The translations under genes were made by a program, and so were the position numbers. The notes below the pieces were generated by a model. The model searched no databases and was not told the DNA's origin. It worked only from the letters and a program-made list of their open reading frames with translations. Of a stretch of DNA of 64,000 nt, positions 1 through 9,340 are shown piece after piece. Each line of letters starts with the position of its first letter. Position 1 is the stretch's first letter. Origin of the DNA: Haloarcula rubra (lineage in GTDB: Archaea; Halobacteriota; Halobacteria; Halobacteriales; Haloarculaceae); the NCBI RefSeq assembly GCF_019599465.1, contig NZ_RKLR01000002.1:496001-560000 (forward strand). Direction: 5' to 3'.

Positions 1-1
1 C

Positions 2-1318
2 ATGGAGGACGCGACTGGCCCCGACACCGACGAACTGGAACACCGCATCGACGAACTGGAGAACGAGGTCGGCAGTCTCTCCTCGACGGTCAACACTGTC
101 CGCACGGAGAACGAGTCCATCTCCGAGTCGGTCGACGAGGTCCAGGAGAACGTCCGCAAACTGCTGGACATCTACGAGATGGTCACGCGCGGGGTCAACC
201 CCTTCGCGGACGACGTCGACGCCGGGATGGGCGGCGGCATGGGCGGTGGTGGCTCCTTCGGTCTGTTCGACGACGACGGTGGTGGCGACGAGGAGGAGGA
301 CATCGACGACGACGTCGCCACCGCGGACGCGGAGGGCTTCTTCGACGAGGACCTCGTCGAGGACGACGGCGGCAGTATGTCGATGGACGACGGCGACGAC
401 ATGTTCGCCGACGACGACTTCGGCGGCGGCGACTTCGAGGACGACGGCGGGTCGTTCGACGAGGGGTTCGACGACTTCGAGGAGGACGACGACATGAGCA
501 TGGACGACGGACTCGACGTGGACGAGGGGGGTACCGACGACGGTGACGACGGTGAGGGTGGCAAGTCCTTCGCCGAACTGAAAGACGAGTACGAGTCCGG
601 CGACGCCGACTGGGCCGAGGGCGAGGAGTCTGCCGACGAGGCGGCGATGGAGGCGGGCGACGAGATGCTGGACGACGACGAGGACCTCTCTGCGGACGAC
701 GACCTGTTGGAGGACGACGACGGTGGCCTCGAGAACGACGACCTGTTCGACGAGGTCATCGAGGACGACGCGATGGACGACGCCCCGGAGGCAGTCGAAC
801 CGGACCCGGAACCCGAAGTCACGTCCGACCCGGACCCTGAGCTGGAGCCCGAACCCGGCGCCACGCCGGACCCAGACCCGGAGCAGGCGCCGGACCCGGA
901 ACCCGAAGTCACGCCCGACTCGGAGCCAGAACCGGACCCCGAACCGACGACCGAGGCGGACCCCGACGCCGACAGCGACGGCGGCAAACCGTACCTCCAG
1001 ACGATGCCAGAGGGGTTCGCGGCGGACCTCATCGTCGTCGAGTGGCTGGAGTTCCTCGTCAGTCGGGCCGGTTACCGCGAGGCGTCCCGTGCGATAGACT
1101 ACTACGAGACCATCGGCTGGATAGACGCGTCCGTCGCCGACAGCCTCACGGAGTACCTCCGCGGGTTCGACGACGTGGACGACACCGGCAGTGGTCTCAC
1201 CATCGACCACCACACCGAGAGCCTCCGCTACATCTCGCAACTGGACGACGACAGCGGGGCCGACGCCGTCGCGCTCTCGAAACTCGTCGGGGGTGGTGCC
1301 GATGGGCTTCAGCGTTAG
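2..1318 (+). CDS. flaCE: Archaellum accessory protein FlaCE/D type
   Basis: This is a soluble component of the archaellum motor (FlaC/D/E group), known to link chemotaxis signalling to the FlaH-FlaI-FlaJ motor. Residues about 8-55 look like a coiled coil, followed by the FlaC signature VRKLLDIYEMVTRGVNPF. Then comes a very long Asp/Glu/Gly-rich stretch (about 70-260), a Pro-rich DPEP segment (about 262-325) and a C-terminal FlaD/E-like domain containing VVEWLEFLVSRAGYREA. The disordered acidic middle is longer than the folded parts. The first ATG is the second base of the window, so the true start could lie upstream and the gene may be partial. It overlaps flaF by 17 nt and heads the visible archaellum operon. 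Confidence 0.85.
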   Translation: MEDATGPDTDELEHRIDELENEVGSLSSTVNTVRTENESISESVDEVQENVRKLLDIYEMVTRGVNPFADDVDAGMGGGMGGGGSFGLFDDDGGGDEEEDIDDDVATADAEGFFDEDLVEDDGGSMSMDDGDDMFADDDFGGGDFEDDGGSFDEGFDDFEEDDDMSMDDGLDVDEGGTDDGDDGEGGKSFAELKDEYESGDADWAEGEESADEAAMEAGDEMLDDDEDLSADDDLLEDDDGGLENDDLFDEVIEDDAMDDAPEAVEPDPEPEVTSDPDPELEPEPGATPDPDPEQAPDPEPEVTPDSEPEPDPEPTTEADPDADSDGGKPYLQTMPEGFAADLIVVEWLEFLVSRAGYREASRAIDYYETIGWIDASVADSLTEYLRGFDDVDDTGSGLTIDHHTESLRYISQLDDDSGADAVALSKLVGGGADGLQR

Positions 1319-1745
1319 TGGCTCGGCGGCCCTCGTCTTCGTCGCCATGTTCATCGGCTTCGGGATGTTCTACTCGGCGACCGCCAACGGCTTCGAGAAC
1401 GTCAACGACGCCCGCGACGCACAGGCCGACCGGACGCTCGAACAGCAGAACACCGCCATCGACGTGACCGACGTGACCTACAACACGACGGCCGACTCGC
1501 TGAACGTCACCGTCGTCAACACGGGGTCGACCGACCTGACCGTCGCCGACGTGGACTTGCTGGCGGACAACGTGTACCTCACCGGCTACCGGACCGCCGT
1601 CGACGGCGACGAGACGACGGACATCTGGCTCCCCGAGGAACGACTCGTCGTCAACGCCACGGGGCTGACGACGGACCCCGGCCGGGTGAAGGTGGTCACC
1701 GGCCCCGGCGTCTCGGCCGTCGAGACGACGCAGGTGGTGAGCTAG
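1302..1745 (+). CDS. flaF: Archaellum stator protein FlaF
   Basis: FlaF is the S-layer-binding part of the archaellum stator and forms a complex with FlaG outside the membrane. The 147-residue product starts MGFSVSGSAALVFVAMF, a single N-terminal membrane helix of the pilin-like type, followed by a beta-rich domain rich in N-x-T/S (NTTADSLNVTVVNTGSTDL). The ATG inside the end of flaCE was chosen because the open frame upstream of it encodes Ser/Thr/Arg-rich nonsense and the membrane helix begins right at this Met. The stop codon is immediately followed by the flaG start, which supports translational coupling. Confidence 0.88.
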   Translation: MGFSVSGSAALVFVAMFIGFGMFYSATANGFENVNDARDAQADRTLEQQNTAIDVTDVTYNTTADSLNVTVVNTGSTDLTVADVDLLADNVYLTGYRTAVDGDETTDIWLPEERLVVNATGLTTDPGRVKVVTGPGVSAVETTQVVS

Positions 1746-2201
1746 ATGGCGAGCGTCTCCGTCTCTCACCTCATCATCTTCATCGCGTCGATGATGATAG
1801 CGGCGAGCGTCGCCGGCGTGTTCACCGACAGCATCGGCCAGTTGAGCAACGCCGTCTCCGAACAGGGACTGGACGTCAGTAGCGACGTCCGGACCGACGT
1901 CGAGATCATCTCCGACAGCGGGAGCGACGCCGTCTACGACAGTAACGGCGACGAGAACGTCACGCTCCACGTCAAGAACACCGGGTCCGAACCACTCGGG
2001 GCCGACCCCGGACAGATGGACCTGTTCCTCGACGGGCAGTTCGTCTCGAACTTCGGGGTGACGCTGCTCGACAGCGGGAGCGTCTGGCGACCCGGGACGG
2101 TGGTCCGGGTCGAGATAGCGACGTCCGGCCTGTCGGCGGGCGACCACCGCGTCAAGGTCATCGTCAACGGCGACGAGGAGGTGTTCAGGTTCCGAGTATG
2201 A
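1746..2201 (+). CDS. flaG: Archaellum stator protein FlaG
   Basis: FlaG pairs with FlaF in the archaellum stator. The 151-residue protein has one N-terminal membrane helix ([19 protein letters not shown]) and an external beta-sandwich that contains [13 protein letters not shown], the same kind of strand pattern as FlaF. The start ATG touches the flaF stop with no gap, and its own stop overlaps the flaH start (ATGA), so F, G and H are almost certainly one transcript. Order and spacing match the conserved haloarchaeal fla (arl) cluster. Confidence 0.88.
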   Translation: MASVSVSHLIIFIASMMIAASVAGVFTDSIGQLSNAVSEQGLDVSSDVRTDVEIISDSGSDAVYDSNGDENVTLHVKNTGSEPLGADPGQMDLFLDGQFVSNFGVTLLDSGSVWRPGTVVRVEIATSGLSAGDHRVKVIVNGDEEVFRFRV

Positions 2202-2959
2202 GTCTCGCAAGCACCGACCTGTTCTCGCTGGGACTGGACGACCACGACCGACTGAACAAGGAACTGGGCGGGGGCATCCCGCCGGGCAGCATCATCCTCG
2301 TCGAGGGCGACTACGGGGCCGGCAAGTCGGCGATGAGCCAGCGGTTCACCTACGGCCTCTGCGAGGAGGGCCACGACGTGACGTACCTCTCGACGGAACT
2401 CACCGTCGGGAGCTTCCTCGACCAGATGCACTCCCTGTCGTACGACATGGTCGACCACATCCTAGACGAGGACGTCCTGTTCTTGCACGCCGACATCGGG
2501 GACTCGAACACGTTCTCGGGCGGCGAGGAGGAACAGGACCGCAAGGAACTGCTCCGCCGCCTGATGGAGGCGGAGGTGATGTGGGACGCCGACGTCGTCG
2601 TCATCGACACGTTCGACGCCATCCTCCGGAACGACCCGAAGTTCGAGGCGCTGGTTCGCCAGAACGACGAGCGACAGGCGGCGCTGGAGATAATCTCCTT
2701 CTTCAGGGACATCATCTCACAGGGGAAGTGCATCATGCTCACCGTCGACCCGTCGACGCTGGACGAGGAGGCCATCGGGCCGTTCCGCGCCATCGCCGAC
2801 GTGTTCATCGAACTGGAGATGATAGAGGTCGGCAACGACGTACGCCGGCAGATAAACGTCCTGCGTTTCGCCGGCATGGGAGAACAGGTCGGTGACACCG
2901 TCGGGTTCTCGGTGCGGTCGGGGACCGGCATCGTCATCGAATCGCGGAGCGTCGCATAG
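2198..2959 (+). CDS. flaH: Archaellum ATPase-like regulator FlaH
   Basis: FlaH is a RecA/KaiC-like ATP-binding protein that forms a ring beneath the motor and regulates FlaI. A Walker A motif GDYGAGKS lies at residues 37-44 and a Walker B region ([13 protein letters not shown]) around residues 127-139. In FlaH proteins ATP is bound but hydrolysis is weak; that is family knowledge. Length (253 aa) is slightly above the usual 230-240. It overlaps flaG by 4 nt and is followed by flaI after 15 nt. Confidence 0.9.
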   Translation: MSLASTDLFSLGLDDHDRLNKELGGGIPPGSIILVEGDYGAGKSAMSQRFTYGLCEEGHDVTYLSTELTVGSFLDQMHSLSYDMVDHILDEDVLFLHADIGDSNTFSGGEEEQDRKELLRRLMEAEVMWDADVVVIDTFDAILRNDPKFEALVRQNDERQAALEIISFFRDIISQGKCIMLTVDPSTLDEEAIGPFRAIADVFIELEMIEVGNDVRRQINVLRFAGMGEQVGDTVGFSVRSGTGIVIESRSVA

Positions 2960-2966
2960 GAGGTGA
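2959..2966 (+). promoter_or_regulatory. Strong Shine-Dalgarno site for flaI
   Basis: GGAGGTGA is a full match to the archaeal anti-SD and ends 8 nt before the flaI ATG at 2975. It begins on the last base of the flaH stop codon. It fixes the flaI start and suggests that flaI is translated independently within the operon, unlike its neighbours, which are coupled by overlap or abutment. Confidence 0.8.
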
Positions 2967-2974
2967 CCTAAGAT

Positions 2975-4648
2975 ATGACAGACCACGGACGCGCGAAACC
3001 CTCGGACGAACTGCGACAGATTGCCGCCCGTCGCCCCCACCTGCGGGACCACCTCAAGAAGTTCAAACAGATCACCGGGGAGTTCCCGATGCTCATCGAC
3101 GAGGCCGACGGTGAGTTCGAGTCCGACCGCCCGAACGTCCTCTACCCCGTCGGTGGTCCAATCTTCTGTCACGTCTACGGCGACGTCGGACAGGACACGA
3201 AGTACTACGCCATCGAACCGGAACTGGACCAGGAGGAACAGGCTGTCTTCGGGAAGGTCCGAAACCGACTCCTCCAGAAGAGCGTCAACAAACCCGCACC
3301 CGAGGACGAGGCGGAGTACGACGACCGAATCGAGGAGTTGTTGCAGGAGACCACGCGCGTCCGCGACGAGGACACCGACAGCGGCGTCCTCACTCGCCTG
3401 TCGAACCTCACCGACGTCGGCAGCGTCGAGGTCACCCAGTCCACGTACGAGAACATCCTCTACCGCCTCAACCGGGACATCGTCGGTCTCGGACCGCTCG
3501 AACCGGTGATGCGCGACCCGGCCAACGAGGACATCCACGTCATCGGCCGGAGCGAGTGTCACGTCGACCACGGGGTCTACGGGATGCTGGAGACGACAGT
3601 CGAGTGGCAGAGCGAGGAGGCGTTCGACCAGTGGCTTCGGAACATGGGCGAACGGATGGGCGACCCCGTCTCGGACTCGGACCCCATCGTCGACTCGACG
3701 CTCCCGGACGGGTCGCGACTGAACCTCATCTACTCCGACGACGTGAGCCTGAAAGGGCCCTCGCTCACCATCCGGCAGGGCGACGAGATTCCCCTCTCGG
3801 TGTTCCAGATTACGAAGTGGATGACCCTCTCGCCGGAACTGGCCGCGTACCTCTGGCTCTGTCTGGAGAACGAACAGACGGTGTTCGTCGTCGGCGAGAC
3901 GGCCTCGGGCAAGACGACGACGCTGAACGCCATCACCTCGTTCATCCCCGACGACGCGAAGATATACACCGCCGAGGACACCGCAGAGGTGCTCCCGCCG
4001 CACAACACGTGGCAGCAACTGCTCACCCGCGAGGGCGAGGACGAGGGGACCAGCATCGACATGTTCGACCTCGTGGCGGCCGCACTCCGGTCCCGTCCCG
4101 ACTACATCATCGTGGGCGAGGTCCGTGGCGAAGAGGGTCGGATGGCGTTCCAGGCGGCCCAGACCGGCCACCCGGTGATGCTGACCTTCCACGCCAGCGA
4201 CATCGTCTCGATGATTCAGCGCTTTACCGGCGAACCCATCAACGTCCCCGAGACGTTCATGGACGTCGCCGACGTGGCCCTGTTCCAGAACCGCGTCAAG
4301 CAGGGCGACAAGGTCCTGCGCCGGGTCACGAGCGTCCAGGAGATAGAGGGCTACTCCAAGGAGATGGACGGCGTCGTCACCCGGCAGGTGTTCAACTGGG
4401 ACCCCGTCGAGGACGAAATCGTCTTCCAGGGGATGAACAACTCCTACGTCCTCGAAGAGCAGATTGCGACGCTGCTGGGGTACGAGGACACCCGCGACAT
4501 CTACGACGACCTGCAGTTCCGGGCGAACCTCATCGAACGCGCCATGCAGGAAGGCATCCTCGGCTACCACGAGGTCAACGACTTCATCTCCGACTTCCAG
4601 CGTGACGGCGTCGAGGGCATCCCGTTCAACGTCTCCAGGCCCAACTGA
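2975..4648 (+). CDS. flaI: Archaellum assembly and rotation ATPase FlaI
   Basis: FlaI is the secretion-superfamily hexameric ATPase that powers both archaellin assembly and rotation at the cytoplasmic face of FlaJ. The 557-residue protein carries Walker A GETASGKT at residues 307-314, an Asp box-like ETAEVLPPHN region just after it, and a Walker B/His-box region (DYIIVGEVRGEEGRMAFQA, then GHPVMLTFHA). The N-terminal 130 residues are acidic and less conserved. The start follows an ideal Shine-Dalgarno sequence. flaJ begins 2 nt after the stop. Confidence 0.93.
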   Translation: MTDHGRAKPSDELRQIAARRPHLRDHLKKFKQITGEFPMLIDEADGEFESDRPNVLYPVGGPIFCHVYGDVGQDTKYYAIEPELDQEEQAVFGKVRNRLLQKSVNKPAPEDEAEYDDRIEELLQETTRVRDEDTDSGVLTRLSNLTDVGSVEVTQSTYENILYRLNRDIVGLGPLEPVMRDPANEDIHVIGRSECHVDHGVYGMLETTVEWQSEEAFDQWLRNMGERMGDPVSDSDPIVDSTLPDGSRLNLIYSDDVSLKGPSLTIRQGDEIPLSVFQITKWMTLSPELAAYLWLCLENEQTVFVVGETASGKTTTLNAITSFIPDDAKIYTAEDTAEVLPPHNTWQQLLTREGEDEGTSIDMFDLVAAALRSRPDYIIVGEVRGEEGRMAFQAAQTGHPVMLTFHASDIVSMIQRFTGEPINVPETFMDVADVALFQNRVKQGDKVLRRVTSVQEIEGYSKEMDGVVTRQVFNWDPVEDEIVFQGMNNSYVLEEQIATLLGYEDTRDIYDDLQFRANLIERAMQEGILGYHEVNDFISDFQRDGVEGIPFNVSRPN

Positions 4649-4650
4649 CG

Positions 4651-6399
4651 ATGGCCCAGAGCGAAGCCGAGACCGGCATCGACCTCACCATCACCGAGAC
4701 TATCCAGAGTCTCGTCGAGTCGTACCGCCAGATGACGATTCCGCTGGAGCGGTACCTCTTCTTCATCCTGCTTCCGTCGGTCGCCTTCTTCGTTCTCTCG
4801 ACTGTCGGTGCACTCCTACTCGACCTCCCGATGGCCGTCCGTGCACCCATCCCACTGCTGGGCTTTCTCGCGATGGTGTCGGCCGTCTTCTACCCGAAGA
4901 TTCTGCTGAGTCAGCGCAAGCGCGAACTCAACAACCGCTTTCACCTCCTCATCACCCACATGACGGTGCTGGCGACGACGAAGATAGACCGCATGGAGGT
5001 GTTCCGCACGCTCGCACAGGAGGAGGAGTACGGGGAACTCGCCATGGAGATGCACCGCATCGTCCAGTTGGTCGACACGTGGAACCAGAGCCTGGACGAC
5101 GCCTGCCGACGCCGCGCCAAGGAAGTGCCCAGCGACGCCTTCTCGGATTTCCTCGACCGGCTGGCCTACACGCTCGGGGCCGGTCAGTCGCTGGAGGACT
5201 ACCTGCTCTCCGAACAGGAGCAGATCATCCAGCACTACACCACGGTCTACCGGAGTTCGCTGGACAGTCTGGAGGTCATGAAGGACCTCTACCTCTCGAT
5301 GATTCTCTCGATGACGTTCGCGCTGGTGTTCGCCGTCGTCCTCCCCGTCCTCACGGGGACGAACCCGACGATGACCGTCAGCGCCGTCATCGTGATGTTC
5401 ATCTTCGTCCAGTCGGGCTTCTTCCTCGCCATCCGCTCGATGGCGCCCTACGACCCGGTGTGGTTCCATCCGGAGGAGTACCCCTCGCCCATCGAGGAGC
5501 GGCTGGACAAGTCGATGTACGTCGGCGTCGGCCTCTCGGCACTGCTCGCGTTCGTCACGGTCGGCGGGTTGTTCGGCGTCTCGCCCGTTACGCTGAACGA
5601 CCTGCTGTTCTTCCTCGACTCGGTGCCGTTGCCGTTCTACGCCGTCGTCCCGATCACCCCGATGCTCGTCCCCGGCATCGTCTTCCGGCAGGAAGAACAG
5701 CGCGTGAAGGCCCGCGACGACGAGTTCCCCAGTTTCATCCGCGCGCTGGGGGCCACCGAAGGGGCGAAACAGTCGACGACGGGGATGGTGCTCCGGACCC
5801 TCCGGAAGAAGGACTTCGGGCCGCTGACCCACAACATCGACGACCTGTACAAACGCCTGAACATGCGCATCGAACCGACGGCGGCGTGGCGCTTCTTCAC
5901 CGCCGACTGTCGCTCGTACCTCATCCAGACGTTCTCCGAGATGTACCTCATCGGTCGGGAGATGGGTGGGTCGCCGAAGCAACTGGGCGAACTCATCGCC
6001 GCCAACATGAATCAGGTCCTCCAGCTGCGCCAGAAGCGCAAACAGGCGACGACGACGCTCGTCGGATTGCTGTACGGGATTACGGCCGCGTCCACCTTCG
6101 CCTTCTTCATCGGTCTGCAGGTCGTCAACATCCTCGCCCAGATGTCGCTGGACCTGAACGCCGGGAGCCGACTCGACGTGAACTCCCTCATCAACACCGG
6201 CGTCTACAACATCCCGCTCATCGAGTTCCTGCTGGTCGTCATCATCATGTTCTCGGCGATGCTGTCGGCGCTGATGATTCGGACCGTCGATGGCGGCCAC
6301 AAGGCCAACACCTACATGCACTTCGTCGTCCTCTCGTGGATCGGTGCCATCACCGGGACGTTCACGAAGTGGCTGGTGACGCAGTTCCTCGCTATCTAG
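4651..6399 (+). CDS. flaJ: Archaellum membrane platform protein FlaJ
   Basis: FlaJ is the polytopic membrane core of the archaellum motor, related to type II secretion F proteins. The 582-residue product has hydrophobic pairs near the N-terminus (about 30-85), a cytoplasmic T2SF-like domain, a central set of helices (around 210-260 and 290-345), a second cytoplasmic domain with ATEGAKQSTTGMVLRTLR, and C-terminal helices ending in FLAI. Two T2SF-like segments are expected for the family. It is the last gene of the visible fla operon; a T-run follows the stop. Confidence 0.93.
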   Translation: MAQSEAETGIDLTITETIQSLVESYRQMTIPLERYLFFILLPSVAFFVLSTVGALLLDLPMAVRAPIPLLGFLAMVSAVFYPKILLSQRKRELNNRFHLLITHMTVLATTKIDRMEVFRTLAQEEEYGELAMEMHRIVQLVDTWNQSLDDACRRRAKEVPSDAFSDFLDRLAYTLGAGQSLEDYLLSEQEQIIQHYTTVYRSSLDSLEVMKDLYLSMILSMTFALVFAVVLPVLTGTNPTMTVSAVIVMFIFVQSGFFLAIRSMAPYDPVWFHPEEYPSPIEERLDKSMYVGVGLSALLAFVTVGGLFGVSPVTLNDLLFFLDSVPLPFYAVVPITPMLVPGIVFRQEEQRVKARDDEFPSFIRALGATEGAKQSTTGMVLRTLRKKDFGPLTHNIDDLYKRLNMRIEPTAAWRFFTADCRSYLIQTFSEMYLIGREMGGSPKQLGELIAANMNQVLQLRQKRKQATTTLVGLLYGITAASTFAFFIGLQVVNILAQMSLDLNAGSRLDVNSLINTGVYNIPLIEFLLVVIIMFSAMLSALMIRTVDGGHKANTYMHFVVLSWIGAITGTFTKWLVTQFLAI

Positions 6400-6408
6400 C
6401 GACCACTT

Positions 6409-6415
6409 TTTGCAC
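6409..6415 (+). terminator. T-run terminator after the archaellum operon
   Basis: CTTTTTG lies about 10 nt after the flaJ stop. Runs of T after a stop codon are the usual archaeal intrinsic terminator, and no other gene follows on this strand until 8.8 kb. Confidence 0.5.
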
Positions 6416-6421
6416 CGTCGC

Positions 6422-6602
6422 GAGCGCGGCGGTGGCGCGCTCGCTCGGGCAAAAACGTGGGGGAAAATCGCGGCATCGCCTCCCGTCGCGCCTTCGGCGC
6501 GGTGGTCGGCTCGCCGCGGTCGAACCGGCGGCTGCGCCGCCGGATGCTCACGCTGGGCGGCCTGCCTTTCCCCGTCTTCGCTCGGGACCGGTACGCCGGT
6601 CC
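6422..6602. repeat. Cluster of four short hairpins between convergent genes
   Basis: Four perfect inverted repeats sit in the 288-bp spacer between flaJ and aconitase: 6422-6428/6436-6442 (GAGCGCG/CGCGCTC), 6487-6492/6496-6501 (CGCGCC/GGCGCG), 6525-6532/6536-6543 (CCGGCGGC/GCCGCCGG) and 6585-6591/6596-6602 (GGACCGG/CCGGTCC). Loops are 3-7 nt. No convincing gene lies here. They may act as bidirectional terminators or be a relic of a small repeated element. Confidence 0.5.
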
Positions 6603-6687
6603 ACTCGTTCACGGCCGACTGGCCCGGTATCGACAGTCCCGTCGCTCACGGACGCAGCGAAAGAAAAACCGTGATTGTGGATTCCGC

Positions 6688-8661
6688 TCAGTCGTCTGCG
6701 GGCGCGCCGCTGCCCTCTTCGTGCTGCTGTTTCGTGTGCGAGAGCTTGCCACCGGCGGCGAGGATCTCGCGCTCGCGCGGGGAGGCGTCGAGGTAGCCGG
6801 TCGCTTCCCAGTCGTCGTTGACGCGGATCGTGAACTCCTCGTCGCCGGAGCGGACGGCCTCGGCGGTGTCGTCGACGATCTTGACGTCGTCGCCCTGCTC
6901 GATGCGCTCGTAGGTCTCCTCGTCGATCGTGAGCGGGACGATCCCGAAGTTGAAGAGGTTCGCCTTGTGGATGCGGGCGAAGCTCTGTGCGAGGACGGTC
7001 TCGATACCGAGGTACATCGGGCACAGCGCCGCGTGCTCACGCGAGGAACCCTGCCCGTAGTTCTCGCCGGCGACGAGGACGCCGCCGTCGGCTTCCAGCG
7101 CGCGCTCGGCGAACGTGTCGTCGACGCGCGAGAGCGTGAACTCCGAGAGCTTCGGGACGTTCGACCGGTACATCAGGATGTCCTGCGTGGCCGGGATGAT
7201 GTGGTCCGTGGTGATGTTGTCCTCCATCTTGAGGAGGGCCTCACCGCCGACGTCGGCCTCGAGCGGGTCCTTCAGCGGGACGTCGCCGATGTTCGGGCCC
7301 TTGATGAGGTCGTCGTCGACGGCCTCGTCGGGAGCGATGAGGTCCGACTCGGAGTTGCCGATGTACTCGTCGGGCATCTCCAGACCCGGCGCTTCGAGGT
7401 CGCCGAGTTCGTCGGCGAGGTCGCGCGGGTCCACGATTTCGCCCTTGATGGCCGCCGCGGTGGCGACCTCCGGCGAGCAGAGGTAGACGTTGTCGTCCTC
7501 GATACCGGAGCGACCCTCGAAGTTGCGGTTGAAGGTCCGCAGGGAGACCGAATCCGAAGCCGGGACGTGGCCGATGCCGATACAGGCACCACACGTCGCC
7601 TCGGAGAAGTTGACGCCGGCGGCCATCATCTCCGCGGTCCAGCCCTGTCGGGCCAGCATCTCGGAGGCCTGCTTCGACCCGGGAGCGACGATCATCTCGG
7701 TCTTCTTGTCGATGTTACGCCCTTCGAGCATCTTCGCCGAGGGCAGGATGTCCTCGTAGGCACCGTTCGTACAGGAGCCGATGATGACCTGCTCGACGTC
7801 GACGCCCTCGACCTCGCGGACGGGGACGACGTTGTCCGGCATGGAGGGCTCGGCGATGAGCGGTTCGAGGTCCGAGAGGTCGACGACGATCTCGTCGTCG
7901 TACTCGGCGTCCTCGTCGGGGCCGATGTCCACGAACTCGTCCTCGCGGCCGAGGCGTTCGAGGTAGTCCTCCGTCTGCTCGTCCGTCGGGAAGATGGAGG
8001 AGGTGGCACCCAGTTCGGTGCCCATGTTGGTGATGGTCGTCCGCTCGGGGACGGTCAGCGTCTCGACGCCGGGGCCGGTGTATTCCAGCACCTTGCCGAC
8101 GCCGCCCTTGACCGACAGGCGGCGGAGCAGCTCCAAGATGACGTCCTTGGCGGTGGCCCACTCGGGCAGTTCGCCTTCGAGACGCACGTTGACGACTTCG
8201 GGCATGTCGATGTAGTAGGCGCCGCCACCCATCGCGACGGCGACGTCCAGCCCACCGGACCCGATAGCGAGTTCGCCGAGGCCGCCGGGGGTCGGGGTGT
8301 GGGAGTCCGAGCCGAGCATCGTCTTGCCGGGCGCGGCGAAGTTCTCCTTGTGGACGTTGTGACAGATACCGTTGCCGGGGCGCGAGAAGTGCGCGCCGAA
8401 GGTCCCTGCCGCCGAGCGCAGGAAGCGGTGGTCGTCCGTGTTCTTGAAGTCGAACTGGTAGGTCTGGTGGTCACAGTACTGGGCGGCCAGCTCCGTCTGG
8501 ACCTCTTCGAGGCCCAGCGCCTCGAACTGCAGCCAGACGAGTGTCCCCGTCGTGTCCTGTGTGAGTACCTGGTCGATCTCGATACCGATCTCCTCTCCGG
8601 GTGTCAGCTCCCCTTCGACGAGGTGGTCGTCGAGAATCTTTTCCGTGAGCGTCTGTCCCAT
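6688..8661 (-). CDS. acnA: Aconitate hydratase
   Basis: It interconverts citrate and isocitrate in the TCA cycle. The three cluster cysteines are visible: C297 in SCTNG and C357/C360 in CGAC; the active-site region GSDSHTPTPGGLG is at 117-129 and the C-terminal swivel domain carries YGQGSSREHAA. At 657 residues it is shorter than the roughly 900-residue bacterial AcnA and resembles the compact archaeal/mitochondrial form. The start at MGQTL is chosen because a TATA box at 8687-8697 puts transcription only a few nt upstream; the open frame before it (20 residues) would overlap that promoter. Divergent from dut. Confidence 0.93.
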   Translation of the reverse strand: MGQTLTEKILDDHLVEGELTPGEEIGIEIDQVLTQDTTGTLVWLQFEALGLEEVQTELAAQYCDHQTYQFDFKNTDDHRFLRSAAGTFGAHFSRPGNGICHNVHKENFAAPGKTMLGSDSHTPTPGGLGELAIGSGGLDVAVAMGGGAYYIDMPEVVNVRLEGELPEWATAKDVILELLRRLSVKGGVGKVLEYTGPGVETLTVPERTTITNMGTELGATSSIFPTDEQTEDYLERLGREDEFVDIGPDEDAEYDDEIVVDLSDLEPLIAEPSMPDNVVPVREVEGVDVEQVIIGSCTNGAYEDILPSAKMLEGRNIDKKTEMIVAPGSKQASEMLARQGWTAEMMAAGVNFSEATCGACIGIGHVPASDSVSLRTFNRNFEGRSGIEDDNVYLCSPEVATAAAIKGEIVDPRDLADELGDLEAPGLEMPDEYIGNSESDLIAPDEAVDDDLIKGPNIGDVPLKDPLEADVGGEALLKMEDNITTDHIIPATQDILMYRSNVPKLSEFTLSRVDDTFAERALEADGGVLVAGENYGQGSSREHAALCPMYLGIETVLAQSFARIHKANLFNFGIVPLTIDEETYERIEQGDDVKIVDDTAEAVRSGDEEFTIRVNDDWEATGYLDASPREREILAAGGKLSHTKQQHEEGSGAPADD

Positions 8662-8686
8662 AACGTCCCCATGTCGATTGCCAGCG

Positions 8687-8697
8687 CGTATAAATCC
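8687..8697 (-). promoter_or_regulatory. TATA box of aconitase
   Basis: On the minus strand GATTTATACGC is centred near 8692, which predicts transcription from about 8665, some 4 nt before the aconitase ATG at 8661. This is a leaderless arrangement and supports the chosen start. Confidence 0.6.
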
Positions 8698-8798
8698 CGC
8701 GTATTCCGCCCTATTTTTCATCGACCGCTACCGGCGTCGGTCGATTTGCTGCGGCGGGCAAACAGCAGCGTTTTCGCCGTGGGGGTCGACCCACCGTC

Positions 8799-9263
8799 AT
8801 GTTCAAGAGTGGCGCGTTCGTCGCCGACAGGCTCGGCGACGTGCGGGAGGCACAGGTCCAGCCGAACGGCGTCGACCTGACGCTGGGTGCGGTGTACGAG
8901 CAAGTGGAACCCGGGCGTATCGAACGAGACGGCAAGACCGTCGGCAAGCGTCGCGAACTCGACCCGGAAGACGGCGTCTACTCGCTGGAGCGAGGCGGCT
9001 ACGTCGTCGAGTACGCCGACCGGGTGGTCGTCCCGGAGGGACACGTCGGCTTCCTGTACCCCCGGTCCTCGCTGCTCCGGAACTCCTGTATGCTGGATAC
9101 GGCCGTCTGGGACGCGGGCTACGAGGGCCGTGGCGAGGGGCTCTTGGAGGTCCACCACCCCGTCGAACTGGAGCGCGGCGCCCGCATCGCCCAACTGGTC
9201 CTCGCGGAGGCGGCCCACGAGGGGACCTACGAGGGGAGCTACCAGCGCGAGAACCTCGACTGA
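8799..9263 (+). CDS. dut: dUTPase / dCTP deaminase-family protein
   Basis: A 154-residue trimeric dUTPase/DCD-family enzyme that keeps dUTP low and supplies dUMP for thymidylate synthesis. Family motifs are QPNGVDLTL (21-29), YPRSSLLR (87-94) and WDAGYEGRG (104-112). It is shorter than the 190-200-residue haloarchaeal dCTP deaminase, and I favour the dUTPase-type name, but the deaminase/dUTPase division cannot be settled from motifs alone. It is monocistronic as far as can be seen, divergent from aconitase across 137 bp. Confidence 0.8.
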   Translation: MFKSGAFVADRLGDVREAQVQPNGVDLTLGAVYEQVEPGRIERDGKTVGKRRELDPEDGVYSLERGGYVVEYADRVVVPEGHVGFLYPRSSLLRNSCMLDTAVWDAGYEGRGEGLLEVHHPVELERGARIAQLVLAEAAHEGTYEGSYQRENLD

Positions 9264-9340
9264 GCGTCGTCGGTACCGGACCGACCTGCGCCGGCGTCCG
9301 GATACGGTAGGTGGTGCGGATATGCCGGACTCGACGGGCA

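Noticed and set aside
172-1032. Ser-rich minus-strand frame over flaCE
   Set aside because: It is the mirror of the Asp/Glu codon repeats (GAC/GAG read as Ser/Arg/Pro).
2717-4570. 617-codon open frame antisense to flaH and flaI
   Set aside because: It mirrors the flaI gene; the sequence is Val/Asp/Arg-rich with no known motif, while the plus strand encodes a clear ATPase.
4464-6674. 736-codon open frame overlapping flaJ on the same strand
   Set aside because: Arg/Pro/His-rich out-of-frame reading; flaJ in the other frame has the expected helices and domain.
6457-8880. 807-codon open frame antisense to aconitase
   Set aside because: Caused by GC-rich codon bias; the aconitase cysteines and motifs are on the minus strand.
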